DNA of 64,000 nucleotides from Luteibacter flocculans (GTDB taxonomy: Bacteria; Pseudomonadota; Gammaproteobacteria; Xanthomonadales; Rhodanobacteraceae), in NCBI RefSeq assembly GCF_023612255.1, contig NZ_CP063231.1, positions 2,152,001 through 2,216,000 on the forward strand, read 5' to 3'. Both the position numbers and the translations under genes were made by a program. Within the stretch, counting starts at the first letter, position 1. Every line of letters starts with the position of its first letter. Positions 25,767 through 35,086 of the stretch are shown here, piece by piece. Below the pieces are notes generated by a model, which did not search any database, was not told where the DNA came from, and worked only from the letters and a program-made list of their open reading frames with translations.

Positions 25767-28076
25767 ATGAACCATGATTTAAAGCGCACCCTTCTCTATA
25801 CGGCCCTGTTGTCGGTCGCTCTGGCATCGGGCGTGGCCTATGCGCAGGACGCCTCCACCTCGGCAAACGACAAGACGAAGACCCTGCCATCCGATACGCC
25901 GCAGACGCTCGAAGGCATCACTGTCTCGGCCGAAAAGCGCGACCAGGACATCCAGAAGGTGCCGATCAGCATGACTGCCCTGACCGGAGAACAACTCGAA
26001 CGCCAGGGTGTTACCAGTCTCGTGGATCTGGCGCGCATTGCGCCGTCACTGACTGTCGCGTCGTCGGGCCCGGGCTCGAACAACCTGATCATTCGCGGTA
26101 TCTCGTCGAGCGCCGGCTCCGCTGCCACGGTGGGCTACTACCTCGACGATGTGCCGATTGCCGCATCGAGCAATGCCGCCCTGCTGTCGACCCGAGGCGT
26201 CATCGATCCGTCCGTCTTCGACATCGCGCGCGTCGAAGTGCTGCGCGGCCCGCAAGGCACCATCTACGGTTCCAGTTCCATGGGCGGCACGGTGAAATAC
26301 GTGACCAACCAGCCGGATCTCGATTTCGTCGAGGCCCGCATCAAGACGGATGTCTCAGGCACATACCACGGCGGTCCGAACGCGAACGTCAACGGGGTAC
26401 TCAATGTGCCGCTGCTCAAGGACAAGGTCGCGCTGCGTGTGTCCGCCTACTACCGCCGCGACGACGGCTATATCGATCGCTACGCCATTTCGCCGACGAA
26501 CTATCTGGAGGCCGACCCGGACAGCAAGAAGAAGGACAACGTCAACACATACACCACGTACGGCGCGCGCATGGCGATGCTCATCAAGCCGGACGATTCG
26601 CTGACGATCACGCCAAGCATCATCTACCAGTACTCGAAGCTGGGCTCGCCGTTCACCTACGACAAGATTCCCGCCACGCTCGCGAATCCGTACCAGGTAC
26701 GTGACGTCAACGAAACCAATGTGCAGGAATCGACGATCTCCAATATCGCCGTCCACAAGCAGTTCGATGCGTTGGAACTGATGTCGTCGGCCTCGTACTT
26801 CACCCGTAACGTCTCCATTCGCGACGACAGCTCCAAGGTCATCAACTACTTCTTCGGTCTTCCGACCGTATATCCGACGACGATGTACGGAAGCTACAAG
26901 AACAAGGAGTTCACCGAGGAAGTCAGGGCGACCAGCAAGTTCGACGGACCAGTGCAAGCCATTCTTGGCGCGTTCTACCACGACGTGCGCGCACCGCTGG
27001 CCTCCTCCATTCCGTACCCCGACGGTTTCAACCAGACGTTCGATACACCTTTCCCGGGCTACTCCACCATCTACCAGGGTGCGCGTACCGCCACGCTCAA
27101 GGAATATGCCGTCTTCGGGGAGCTGTCCTGGAACATTACCGAGAAGCTGAAGGCGAGCGCAGGCATCCGTGCGTTCGAGGTCAAGCAGGGTTTCTCGCAG
27201 AGCGGTGACGGCCTGCTCAACGGCGGCCCGAGCACGGTGCACAGCGACTCGAAGGACTACGGCAGCACGCCGAAATTCACGCTGCAGTACCAGGTGAGCC
27301 CCGAGAACATGGTGTACGTCACCGCCTCGGAGGGCTATCGCCCTGGCGGCCCGAACAACCCCGCACCGGAGGCGCTGTGCGGCTCGGAAGTGGCAGGGCT
27401 CGGTCTCAGCAAGTCGCAGTTGAACAAGTACAACCCGGACACGCTCTGGAATTACGAGATCGGTTTCAAGAGCGCGTGGCTGGATCGTCGGCTGCTCGTC
27501 GATGCGTCCGTCTATCACATCGACTGGGATCACGTGCAGCAGCAGATCGTGCTGGGCTGCGGATACAACATCACCGCGAACTTCGGCAAAGCCGTCAGCC
27601 AGGGCGCAGAGCTGGAACTGAAGTTCCTGCCGATCAATGCCGTAACCTTGAGCGCCGGCTTCGGTTACAACGATGCCCACCTGAAGAACGACGTGCCAGG
27701 TACCTCCGCGAAGGATGGCGACCGCCTCGTGAACGTGCCGCGCTTCACCGGTTCGCTTGCGGCCGAATACCGCCGCCGCGTCAACGCGGAATACGACGGC
27801 TTCATGCGTGCGGACGTCAGCTACGTGGGCGATTCGAACTTCCTGTATGACCGCGAGAGCCCGTTCTATCGGCGCAAGGGCTTTGCCACGACCAACGTCC
27901 GCGTGGGTGTGGAAGGCCGCAACGGATTCGACATCTCGTTCTACGCCACCAACCTGTTCGACAAGCACGGGGAAACCGACCTGCCCGTCGCGATTTCGGC
28001 CGACCTGCCGACGACACGCCGTGTAGCGCTGAACCAGCCACGCACGATCGGCGTCACTCTGCAGTACCAGTACTGA
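25767..28076 (+). CDS. TonB-dependent receptor (sugar/nutrient type)
   Basis: 769 residues from ATG 25767 (GGGGAG ribosome site). Signal peptide ending ASGVAYAQ; TonB-box-like TLEGITVSAEKRDQ; plug with LIIRGISSS and RVEVLRGPQGTIYGSSSMGGTVKYV; a long beta-barrel ending in an aromatic-rich strand, GVTLQYQY. It resembles the large family of uncharacterised TonB receptors of sphingomonads and xanthomonads rather than siderophore receptors. It stands alone with its own promoter and a strong terminator, so the substrate cannot be guessed. Confidence 0.93.
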   Translation: MNHDLKRTLLYTALLSVALASGVAYAQDASTSANDKTKTLPSDTPQTLEGITVSAEKRDQDIQKVPISMTALTGEQLERQGVTSLVDLARIAPSLTVASSGPGSNNLIIRGISSSAGSAATVGYYLDDVPIAASSNAALLSTRGVIDPSVFDIARVEVLRGPQGTIYGSSSMGGTVKYVTNQPDLDFVEARIKTDVSGTYHGGPNANVNGVLNVPLLKDKVALRVSAYYRRDDGYIDRYAISPTNYLEADPDSKKKDNVNTYTTYGARMAMLIKPDDSLTITPSIIYQYSKLGSPFTYDKIPATLANPYQVRDVNETNVQESTISNIAVHKQFDALELMSSASYFTRNVSIRDDSSKVINYFFGLPTVYPTTMYGSYKNKEFTEEVRATSKFDGPVQAILGAFYHDVRAPLASSIPYPDGFNQTFDTPFPGYSTIYQGARTATLKEYAVFGELSWNITEKLKASAGIRAFEVKQGFSQSGDGLLNGGPSTVHSDSKDYGSTPKFTLQYQVSPENMVYVTASEGYRPGGPNNPAPEALCGSEVAGLGLSKSQLNKYNPDTLWNYEIGFKSAWLDRRLLVDASVYHIDWDHVQQQIVLGCGYNITANFGKAVSQGAELELKFLPINAVTLSAGFGYNDAHLKNDVPGTSAKDGDRLVNVPRFTGSLAAEYRRRVNAEYDGFMRADVSYVGDSNFLYDRESPFYRRKGFATTNVRVGVEGRNGFDISFYATNLFDKHGETDLPVAISADLPTTRRVALNQPRTIGVTLQYQY

Positions 28077-28090
28077 GCTTCGATCGGAAA

Positions 28091-28126
28091 CGCGGGCGTC
28101 GTGCGACACGGCGCCCGCGCATTTTT
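28091..28126 (+). terminator. Rho-independent terminator after the TonB receptor gene
   Basis: Stem CGCGGGCG (28091-28098) pairs with CGCCCGCG (28112-28119) and is followed by CATTTTT, 15 bases past the stop codon: a complete intrinsic terminator. Confidence 0.75.
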
Positions 28127-28131
28127 CGGAC

Positions 28132-28251
28132 GGTGGGAGCCACCCTGGTGGCGAAAAGCCAACGAAGCGGTTTAGCAGTGAGGCAATCCCCCATCGCCAC
28201 CAGGATGGCTCCCACCAACAAGCGTGCCCTCGCCGCCATGGCGGCTCCCAC
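28132..28251. repeat. REP-like cluster of three units
   Basis: One forward unit (28132-28154, GGTGGGAGCCACCCTGGTGG...) and two reverse units (28193-28216, ending GGCTCCCACC; 28231-28251, CGCCGCCATGGCGGCTCCCA then C). The remaining part of the gap to 28446 shows no gene or further structure. Confidence 0.65.
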
Positions 28252-28446
28252 ATGAGTGCCGATTCGCCAGGCGACTCAGGTCCGATGCGAGGCCGCACGG
28301 TGCTCCCACCCCAAGAAGCGAAGCCCCAACGACCCGCAAATCCGCGAAGAATTTTGTTCCACGCGATGTCGATCCAGGCTCTGCTCGTTCGTCGTTGGTA
28401 GGTAGAGGGGCATGCCGCCTCCTCCCGCCCCCGACCAGGAGCCGCC

Positions 28447-28926
28447 ATGAATCCGAAGAACACCATCTGCCTTTGGTATGACAAGGACGCGTTCGAAGCC
28501 GCCACGTTCTATGCGGAAACGTTTCCTGATAGTGCCGTGGGGACGATTCACCCTGCGCCAGGCGACTATCCCGAAGGCAAGCAAGGCAGCATTCTCATGG
28601 TGGAATTCACCGTCATGGGCATCCCGTGCCTGGGCATGAACGGCGGCCCGATGGTCAAGCACAGCGAGGCATTCTCGTTCCAGGTAGCGACGGACGACCA
28701 GGCCGAGACCGACCGTCTGTGGAACGCCATCATCGACAACGGCGGCAGCCCAAGTGACTGCGGCTGGTGCAAGGACAAGTGGGGCTTGTCGTGGCAGATC
28801 ACGCCGCGCGCGCTGATGGCAGCCGTGACCGATCCCGATCGCGCTGCGGCCAAACGCGCATTCGACGCCATGATGGGCATGTCCCGGATCGATATCGCCG
28901 CCATCGAGGCGGCACGGCGCGGCTGA
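28447..28926 (+). CDS. VOC-superfamily PhnB-like protein
   Basis: 159 residues, AGGAG ribosome site. Matches the family often labelled 3-demethylubiquinone-9 3-methyltransferase: ICLWYDKDAFEAATFYAETF at the start, GKQGSILMVEFTVMGIPCLGMNGGP in the middle and WGLSWQITPRALMAAVTDPD near the end. These are vicinal-oxygen-chelate fold proteins; the methyltransferase name is a legacy label and the true activity is unknown. Isolated gene 56 bases before the M13 peptidase. Confidence 0.88.
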   Translation: MNPKNTICLWYDKDAFEAATFYAETFPDSAVGTIHPAPGDYPEGKQGSILMVEFTVMGIPCLGMNGGPMVKHSEAFSFQVATDDQAETDRLWNAIIDNGGSPSDCGWCKDKWGLSWQITPRALMAAVTDPDRAAAKRAFDAMMGMSRIDIAAIEAARRG

Positions 28927-28982
28927 CACCGGGGACGGTACCCTTACCATGATCGTGCACCCTGCACGTCAAAGGAATACGC

Positions 28983-31025
28983 ATGCCTTTCCCGCGACAC
29001 CCCTTCGCCATCGTCGCCTGCGTCGTCGTGCTGATCGCCACGCCTTCATACGCCAACGATGCATCCCCGTTCGACACGAGCGAACTGGATCGCACCGTGG
29101 TGCCGTGTATGGACTTTGATCGCTTCGTCAACGCCCGCTGGCTCGCGGCGCATCCCATTCCCGCAGATGAGGTGCGTTGGGGCGTGTTCGATCAACTCGC
29201 CCTGGAAAGCCTGCGTATTCAGCGCGACATTGCCGATCAGGCGGCGAAAACCTCAAGCCCGGCCGATGGCGACATCGCCAAACGTCAGATCGGCCTGCTT
29301 TACCGCTCAGGCATGGATACCGCGGCGATCGAACGGGCGGGCATCACGCCACTCAGGCCTACGCTCGACGCCATCGCGCGGCTGAAGACGCCGAACGATA
29401 TCGCCACCTTCCTTGGCCGCGCTGCGGCGGACGGCCAATCGTTCGTCTTCACCTTCGACGTGCAAGGCGACTATCGCGACGCCCGAAAGCAGATCGCGGC
29501 CGCGTCGCCTTCCGCGCTGGGACTACCCAACCGCGATTATTACGTGGACGCGCGATATGCGGCGGAACGAAAGGCTTACCGTACCTACATGATCGACCTG
29601 CTTCGCCTGGGCGGCGACGTCTCGCCCGAGCGCAGTGCGGACGATGCATTCGCGCTGGAAACCGCGCTCGCTGCGGTAACTCCCTCGCCGGTCGAAGCCC
29701 GGCAGCCGGCCAACCAGTTCAACGCGGTACGGGCGACGGATGCGGACCGCCTCATGCCGCACTTCCGCTGGGCACGCTATCTCGCGGCGCAGGGGTTGCC
29801 GGCAGACGCGGCATTCTCTCTCGCGCCCCCTGCTTTCTTTTCCGGCGTCGATCGATGGCTGGCCTCGGCACCGCCGGCCCAGTGGCGGGCCTACTTGCGC
29901 TTCCATGCCCTGGATACCGCCGCGCCTTATCTCACGCAGGCATTTCAAGACGCCGCATTCGCCTTCCATGGCCGCGCGCTGACGGGCCAGCAGCACGACA
30001 AGCCGCGCTGGCAGCGCGTGCTCGGCACGATCAATGCCTCGATGGGCGAAGCGATGGGCCAGCTCTATGTTGCCCGTACGTTTTCGCCCGAGGCCAAGCA
30101 GCGCGCCCAGGTCCTGGTGACCCGTTTGCTGGCGGCACTCAAGGCGCGCATCGAGGGGCTCGACTGGATGAGTGAGACCACCAAGGCGCGTGCCCTGGCC
30201 AAGTGGGAGGCATTCGTGCCGAAGGTGGGTTATCCCGATCGGTGGCGGGACTGGTCCGGCCTCGATCTGTCGCCGGTCAATTACTACGCAAACGTGCGTG
30301 CGCTCGCGCGTTACAACCACCACGACGCAATGGCGCGCGTCGGCACGCCTACGGACCGGACACGCTGGAGCGTGTTGCCGCAGACCGTGGATGCGTTCTA
30401 CCGCGCGGAGGACAACAGCATCACCTTCCCCGCCGCGATCCTACAGCCGCCGTTTTTCTACGCCGATGGCGACGACGCGATCAATTACGGCGGCATCGGT
30501 GCCGCCATCGGTCACGAGGCCACGCACGGTTTCGACGATGCGGGCCGCCAGTTCGACGGGCAAGGCAACCAGACCGATTGGTGGACATCCGACGACAACC
30601 GACGCTTCAACGCACGTGCGGATGCGCTCGTGCGACAGTTCGACGGCTATGCGCCGTTGCCCGGCCGCCCCGACGTTCATGTCAATGGACGCCTCACGCT
30701 TGGCGAGAACATCGCGGATCTCGGCGGCGTCCACATCGCGTATGACGCATTGCAAGCCGCGCTAAAGGCCGATCCTGCGGAGGCGCGTCGTCGCATCGGC
30801 GGCTTTACGCAGGATCAGCGTTTCTTTCTGGCCTTCGCGCGGATATGGCGAGGCCGGATGCGCGAGCAGCAGACGCTCGTCTATCTGGCGAGCAATCCGC
30901 ATGCCCCGCCGCACGAGCGCATCATCGGCACGCTCGGCAACGTGCCTACCTTTGCGGAGGCGTTCCAGTGCAAGGCAGGCGATGCCATGCCGAGACCGAA
31001 GAGCGAGCAAGTGCGGATCTGGTGA
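28983..31025 (+). CDS. M13-family zinc metallopeptidase (PepO/neprilysin-like)
   Basis: 680 residues with signal peptide (FAIVACVVVLIATPSYA) and AAAGGA ribosome site. The HExxH zinc motif is His511-Glu512-x2-His515 (GHEATHGFDDAG), the third ligand is Glu575 in GENIADLGG with Asp579, and the substrate-binding DAFYRAEDNSITFPAAILQ block precedes them. The C-terminus ends in the conserved -xxW (QVRIW). A periplasmic oligo-endopeptidase acting on peptides below about 40 residues. All catalytic residues are present; normal length for the family. Confidence 0.95.
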   Translation: MPFPRHPFAIVACVVVLIATPSYANDASPFDTSELDRTVVPCMDFDRFVNARWLAAHPIPADEVRWGVFDQLALESLRIQRDIADQAAKTSSPADGDIAKRQIGLLYRSGMDTAAIERAGITPLRPTLDAIARLKTPNDIATFLGRAAADGQSFVFTFDVQGDYRDARKQIAAASPSALGLPNRDYYVDARYAAERKAYRTYMIDLLRLGGDVSPERSADDAFALETALAAVTPSPVEARQPANQFNAVRATDADRLMPHFRWARYLAAQGLPADAAFSLAPPAFFSGVDRWLASAPPAQWRAYLRFHALDTAAPYLTQAFQDAAFAFHGRALTGQQHDKPRWQRVLGTINASMGEAMGQLYVARTFSPEAKQRAQVLVTRLLAALKARIEGLDWMSETTKARALAKWEAFVPKVGYPDRWRDWSGLDLSPVNYYANVRALARYNHHDAMARVGTPTDRTRWSVLPQTVDAFYRAEDNSITFPAAILQPPFFYADGDDAINYGGIGAAIGHEATHGFDDAGRQFDGQGNQTDWWTSDDNRRFNARADALVRQFDGYAPLPGRPDVHVNGRLTLGENIADLGGVHIAYDALQAALKADPAEARRRIGGFTQDQRFFLAFARIWRGRMREQQTLVYLASNPHAPPHERIIGTLGNVPTFAEAFQCKAGDAMPRPKSEQVRIW

Positions 31026-31037
31026 CCTGAGGCGCCG

Positions 31038-32027
31038 CTAGGCGATGTCCACCACGACCTTGCCTCGCGCCGCCTGGGACGTCAGCAAGGCATGCGCATC
31101 GGCCACGTCGGCGAGCGTGAAATGGTGCGGATCGAGCGTGACCCGGAGCTTGCCCGCGTCGGCCAGCAGCGCGGCTTCGGCCATGATCCGGCCGTAGTGC
31201 GACCGCCCTTCCCCACTCAGCAGCGGCAGCAGCGTGAACACGCCGGAGTACGTTGCGCTGCGGAATGACAGCGGCGCGAGGGAATGCGTCCCCCAGCCGA
31301 GCGCACTGACCACGTGACCGAAACGCCGCACGGCGCGGAACGACGCATCGAGCACCGCACCGCCCACCGTGTCGTAGACCACGTCGAAGCCGTCGCCGCC
31401 GGTGCATTGCGCCACGTAGTCGTCTACAGGGCGGGCGCGGTCGATCGGTGTGACGCCCATGGCGGCAAGCTCGCCCGCGCGTTCGGGACGATCCGTGGCG
31501 TACACGTCCGCACCGCGCGCCAGGGCGATTTGCACCGCCGCACGGCCGACGCCGCCGCTTCCACCTTGCACGAGCACCTTCATGCCTGGCGCGAGCCGGG
31601 CGCGGTCGATCAAGCCCTCCCATGCGGTGATGAACACCAGCGGCAGTGCGGCCGCTTCGCGCATCGACAGCGCGCGCGGCTTGTGCGCGAGCAGCCGGGC
31701 GTCCACGTTTGCGGCCGAGGCGAGACTGCCCTGGTGGCCGCCCACACCGCCGGTCATGCCCCAGACCTCGTCACCCACCCGAAAAGCCGTCACGTCGGAG
31801 CCCACTGCTTCGACGACACCGGCCAGATCCAGGCCCAGGACGGCGGGAAGCGGATGGCGGGCGTGCTCGGCCTTGCCCGCGCGAATCTTGGTATCGAGCG
31901 GATTGACGCCGCTGGCGTGGATGCCTACCCGAACCTCGCCGGGGCCGGGCGGTGGAAGCGACAGCGTCTTGAGCACGAAGGGGCCATCGACCTGCTCGAC
32001 AACGGCGGCGTGGATTGTGTCAGGCAT
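31038..32027 (-). CDS. Zinc-independent MDR oxidoreductase (quinone oxidoreductase-like)
   Basis: 329 residues from ATG 32027. GroES-like N-domain (ASGVNPLDTKIRAG, GLDLAGVVEAVG) and Rossmann domain with the nucleotide motif VLVQGGSGGVGRAAVQIA. The structural-zinc cysteines of alcohol dehydrogenases are missing, as in zeta-crystallin/QOR enzymes, which reduce quinones or enones with NADPH. Divergent from a LysR gene about 130 bases away, a common regulator-target pairing. The frame extending to 32177 runs through the intergenic region and has no support. Confidence 0.9.
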   Translation of the reverse strand: MPDTIHAAVVEQVDGPFVLKTLSLPPPGPGEVRVGIHASGVNPLDTKIRAGKAEHARHPLPAVLGLDLAGVVEAVGSDVTAFRVGDEVWGMTGGVGGHQGSLASAANVDARLLAHKPRALSMREAAALPLVFITAWEGLIDRARLAPGMKVLVQGGSGGVGRAAVQIALARGADVYATDRPERAGELAAMGVTPIDRARPVDDYVAQCTGGDGFDVVYDTVGGAVLDASFRAVRRFGHVVSALGWGTHSLAPLSFRSATYSGVFTLLPLLSGEGRSHYGRIMAEAALLADAGKLRVTLDPHHFTLADVADAHALLTSQAARGKVVVDIA

Positions 32028-32164
32028 ACTGGCGATCTCTGCTGAGGGTGGTGGGAATCCGATGTCTGGCGAGCGCCGCGGCATGTCGGCGTCGTGTTGC
32101 CAGTGTGGTGACCTCGCCCCTGCCTGACCACCGCCACCGCCGCATGGCCGCCATACGAAATCGC

Positions 32165-33064
32165 ATGAACGACGCACGCCTCGATTGGGACGACCTCCGC
32201 CTGTTCCTCGCCATCGCGAAGACCGGCACGCTGACAGCCGCGGCGTCCCAGCTCGACCTCAGCCAACCCACCGCGGGCCGCCGCCTGCGTCAGTTGGAAG
32301 AAGCCTGTGGCTGCATCCTGTTCCAACGCTCTGCGAGCGGCTTCCGCCTCACCGACGAGGGTGCGGCCATGCTGCGCCACGCCGAGCGCATGGAAGACGA
32401 AGTGCTCGCGATGGAACGCGAACTGGCGGGTCAGGACGATACCCTGCACGGTCAGTTGCGCGTCTCGTCACCGGACTGGTTCGCCCATCTCGTGCTTGCC
32501 CCGGCCATCGCGCGTTTCAGCCTGCACCATCCCCGGGTCACCATCGAACTGGTGGCGGACTTCCGCATGCTCAGCCTCGATCGTCGGGAAGCCGACCTCG
32601 TGTTCCGCTTTCGCCCGTCCGACGTGCCCGACGTGGTGCAACGTCGGCTCACGCACGTTCGCTATGATCTGTTCGCCTCGTCCGGATACCTCGCCGCACG
32701 CGGCCGTCCCGAGGCCACGGTCGACGGGGAAGGTCACGCCATCATCGGTATGGATACGCAGTTCGATGCGCTGGCCGATGTCGCGTGGCTGCATGAGCGA
32801 TTTCCCCGCGCGCAACTCACCATCCGCAGCAACAGCCGCGAAGCGCAAGGCATCGCCTGCGCGCATGACGCAGGGCTGGCCGTGCTGCCCAGCGTCCTCG
32901 GTCACCACTACGGCTTGGAACCCATCGACACCGGCGATGCGCTGCCGTCGCGCGATCTATGGCTTTGCTATCACACCGACCTGCGTCGTCTGCGACGACT
33001 CCGCGTGTTCCTCGATTTCCTCGGCGAGGCCATCGACGATCCGCTTGGAAGCCACGCTTCCTGA
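32165..33064 (+). CDS. LysR-family transcriptional regulator
   Basis: 299 residues from ATG 32165 (ATG 32144 possible). N-terminal winged helix: DWDDLRLFLAIAKTGTLTAAASQLDLSQPTAGRRLRQLE. The effector domain begins near residue 90 with GQLRVSSPDWFAHLVLAP. It diverges from the quinone-oxidoreductase-like gene and probably controls it in response to a small molecule. No clean T-N11-A box stands out in the shared intergenic region. Confidence 0.92.
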   Translation: MNDARLDWDDLRLFLAIAKTGTLTAAASQLDLSQPTAGRRLRQLEEACGCILFQRSASGFRLTDEGAAMLRHAERMEDEVLAMERELAGQDDTLHGQLRVSSPDWFAHLVLAPAIARFSLHHPRVTIELVADFRMLSLDRREADLVFRFRPSDVPDVVQRRLTHVRYDLFASSGYLAARGRPEATVDGEGHAIIGMDTQFDALADVAWLHERFPRAQLTIRSNSREAQGIACAHDAGLAVLPSVLGHHYGLEPIDTGDALPSRDLWLCYHTDLRRLRRLRVFLDFLGEAIDDPLGSHAS

Positions 33065-33102
33065 GAGACATCGGCGAGCTGGCTATCCAGTGGCTCAACG
33101 CC

Positions 33103-34719
33103 TCAGGCGCGCGGCACCGGCAGAGCGTGACCTGATGCGGGTGACTGCACGACGTCCGGCCGCCAGCCGCATTCCCACGCCTGTCGCCAGACCATGATCA
33201 GCGGACGGCCGGTAGCAGTACTCACGGTGTGATGTCCCGCAGCGAGCGACCAGCGGGTAGCCGCCGTTGCGCCGTCGATCGAGACCGGCGTCTCCTGGAG
33301 ACCATCCGTCGCGACATAGCTGCCGGCCAGTACGACATCGACGTTCGCCGGACCTGCCAGCGCGGGAACGGCGATGCCAGCCATGCGCACCCCTCCGGTA
33401 CCGGGCAGGTAGTGCTGCTCGATGAATGCTTGCGCTGCCGGTGGATACATCCCATCGATCGCGACCATCGTATGGTTTGCGATCAGCCAGCCGGCAATAT
33501 CGTCCGGCATGCGGCCGTACTTGAAACGCTGCCTCGCCAGACTCTCGATCACCAGATAGTAGGGGCGGCGCCTGAAGATGCCTCCGTTCTTCGGGTCCAT
33601 CAGCGTGTCGTTCGGCGTGGTACAGGCAATCACGACACGCAGTTGCGCCTCCTCCGCCGCGAGCTTGTCTCGCCAGAGCGGAGCGTGGGTGAGCACCAGG
33701 CCGAACTCCGTGAGCGCGAGGAGAGAAACGAGCGCGATCTTGCCCTTGGATGGAAGGACGCCGGAGCGGTCGACGAAGCCGATCAGCCAGAGCACCGCCA
33801 TGGGCAGCACGGGGAGAAAATCCTGTTCCGTCGGCAGAGGCCAGACGAACCAGATCATCAGCATGAACAGGAGCGCATGCACGCCGAGGAATGTTCGCCA
33901 TCGCGTGGTCGCATCCTTACCGCGCATCGTCACTACAACGAAGACAAGGATCGCGACAGCGACAAGCGCGTAACCGACGAGATGCCATGGGCGCCCGGGA
34001 CACCCGGTAGGCGCGAGGTTGTACGCGACGATGTCGAACCAGGCGGGGGCACCATCGTGCCGCATCGCCAGCCACAGGACGAACAGGCCCGGCACGGTCA
34101 CCATACCCGCGAGCAGCGCCAAGGCGTTCGCCGCGGTGACGCGGCGATGTATCCACCACCATGTGCCCCAGATCGCCCCCCCAGACGCGAGTGCGACGAC
34201 CGTCAGCGGCAGCGTTTTCTGTGAGACGGACAAGGCTGCGCCGAACAACACGCCACTCGCCAGCCAGCGCCAGGTTCGCCGCTGCGCAAGCGTCATCGTC
34301 GCCATGCCGCAAAGCCACAACGCCGCCCACAGATCGTCGGTGCGGAACTCCCCGAACTTGATGAACAGGATGGGAAGCAGGCCAATGAGGATCACGGTTG
34401 CATCAGCGATACCGTTGGAATACAGCCGGCGCGCGATGCGCCATGTCGCTACCAGCGACAGCATGTACCAGGGCACCACGGCGAGGCGCAGCCACCACAG
34501 AACGTCCGGCCGTTCGCCGAGAATTTTCAGCAGTGCGGCGTAGATCGCACTGAACAACGGACCATGGTTATCGAAAACATCGCGGTAAGGCATCGCGCCC
34601 TGCGCAATGCTCCACGCCACATGCGCATGTTGCGGCTCATCCGAATTCAGCGGATAGGCCGACAACCACAACACGCGAAGAACAAGCAGGACGATAAGCC
34701 CACCCACTCGCATGCTCAT
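33103..34719 (-). CDS. GT39/ArnT-like integral membrane glycosyltransferase
   Basis: About 538 residues, with some ten to twelve hydrophobic helices in the first 400 residues and a soluble periplasmic C-domain. The first extracytoplasmic loop has the acidic pair NSDEPQHAHVAW, as in polyprenyl-phosphate-sugar glycosyltransferases of the GT-C fold (dolichyl-phosphate-mannose mannosyltransferase/ArnT), followed by the HGPLF block. Likely transfers a sugar from an undecaprenyl-phosphate donor to a periplasmic acceptor. ATG 34719 puts the first helix at the N-terminus; a GTG at 34767 would add 16 residues. Neither has a good ribosome site. It stands alone, so the acceptor is unknown. Confidence 0.78.
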   Translation of the reverse strand: MSMRVGGLIVLLVLRVLWLSAYPLNSDEPQHAHVAWSIAQGAMPYRDVFDNHGPLFSAIYAALLKILGERPDVLWWLRLAVVPWYMLSLVATWRIARRLYSNGIADATVILIGLLPILFIKFGEFRTDDLWAALWLCGMATMTLAQRRTWRWLASGVLFGAALSVSQKTLPLTVVALASGGAIWGTWWWIHRRVTAANALALLAGMVTVPGLFVLWLAMRHDGAPAWFDIVAYNLAPTGCPGRPWHLVGYALVAVAILVFVVVTMRGKDATTRWRTFLGVHALLFMLMIWFVWPLPTEQDFLPVLPMAVLWLIGFVDRSGVLPSKGKIALVSLLALTEFGLVLTHAPLWRDKLAAEEAQLRVVIACTTPNDTLMDPKNGGIFRRRPYYLVIESLARQRFKYGRMPDDIAGWLIANHTMVAIDGMYPPAAQAFIEQHYLPGTGGVRMAGIAVPALAGPANVDVVLAGSYVATDGLQETPVSIDGATAATRWSLAAGHHTVSTATGRPLIMVWRQAWECGWRPDVVQSPASGHALPVPRA

Positions 34720-34951
34720 CGCTGCCGTCACACGGCGGGTTCTTGTCGTACACGCCGGTGAGTTCACGAGAGGTCGATCGCGTCGCGCAGGAGGAGTCTG
34801 TGCGCAACGTTAGTGCGGCGTTCTTTCCAACGCCTTTCTCAATGAGCAATGAAAAACTAAGGCACGGCGGAAGCGGTTCCTTTCATAAGTGGGACAGGAG
34901 CGCGGCCGCCGCGAATCGTTCTGTCACATGCCAGAAACCTGCGCGCTTCTC

Positions 34952-35030
34952 CTGCAGGAGCCGCCATGGCGGCGAGGGGAATCTTGTCACCATGCCGCAA
35001 GATTTCCTCGCCGCCATGGCGGCTCCTAAG
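34952..35030. repeat. REP-like inverted pair, GCC-ATG-GC variant
   Basis: CTGCAGGAGCCGCCATGGCG (from 34952) and its inverse CCTCGCCGCCATGGCGGCTC (from 35006) face each other across about 28 bases. The core CCGCCATGGCGG also occurs in the third unit at 28231. The 367-base gap 34720-35086 otherwise contains only divergent upstream regions, with no gene seen. Confidence 0.55.
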
Positions 35031-35086
35031 GGGAGGTAGCTGCTTGCTACTGAGGTTTCACAAGCCGCCGTGACGGCCCCTTCCGA

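Noticed and set aside
28132-28251. Closely spaced repeats considered as a CRISPR array
   Set aside because: Units are in both orientations, imperfect and unevenly spaced; they belong to the REP-like family.
26355-28505. 716-codon minus-strand open frame
   Set aside because: Antisense to a clear TonB receptor; no ribosome site or domain.
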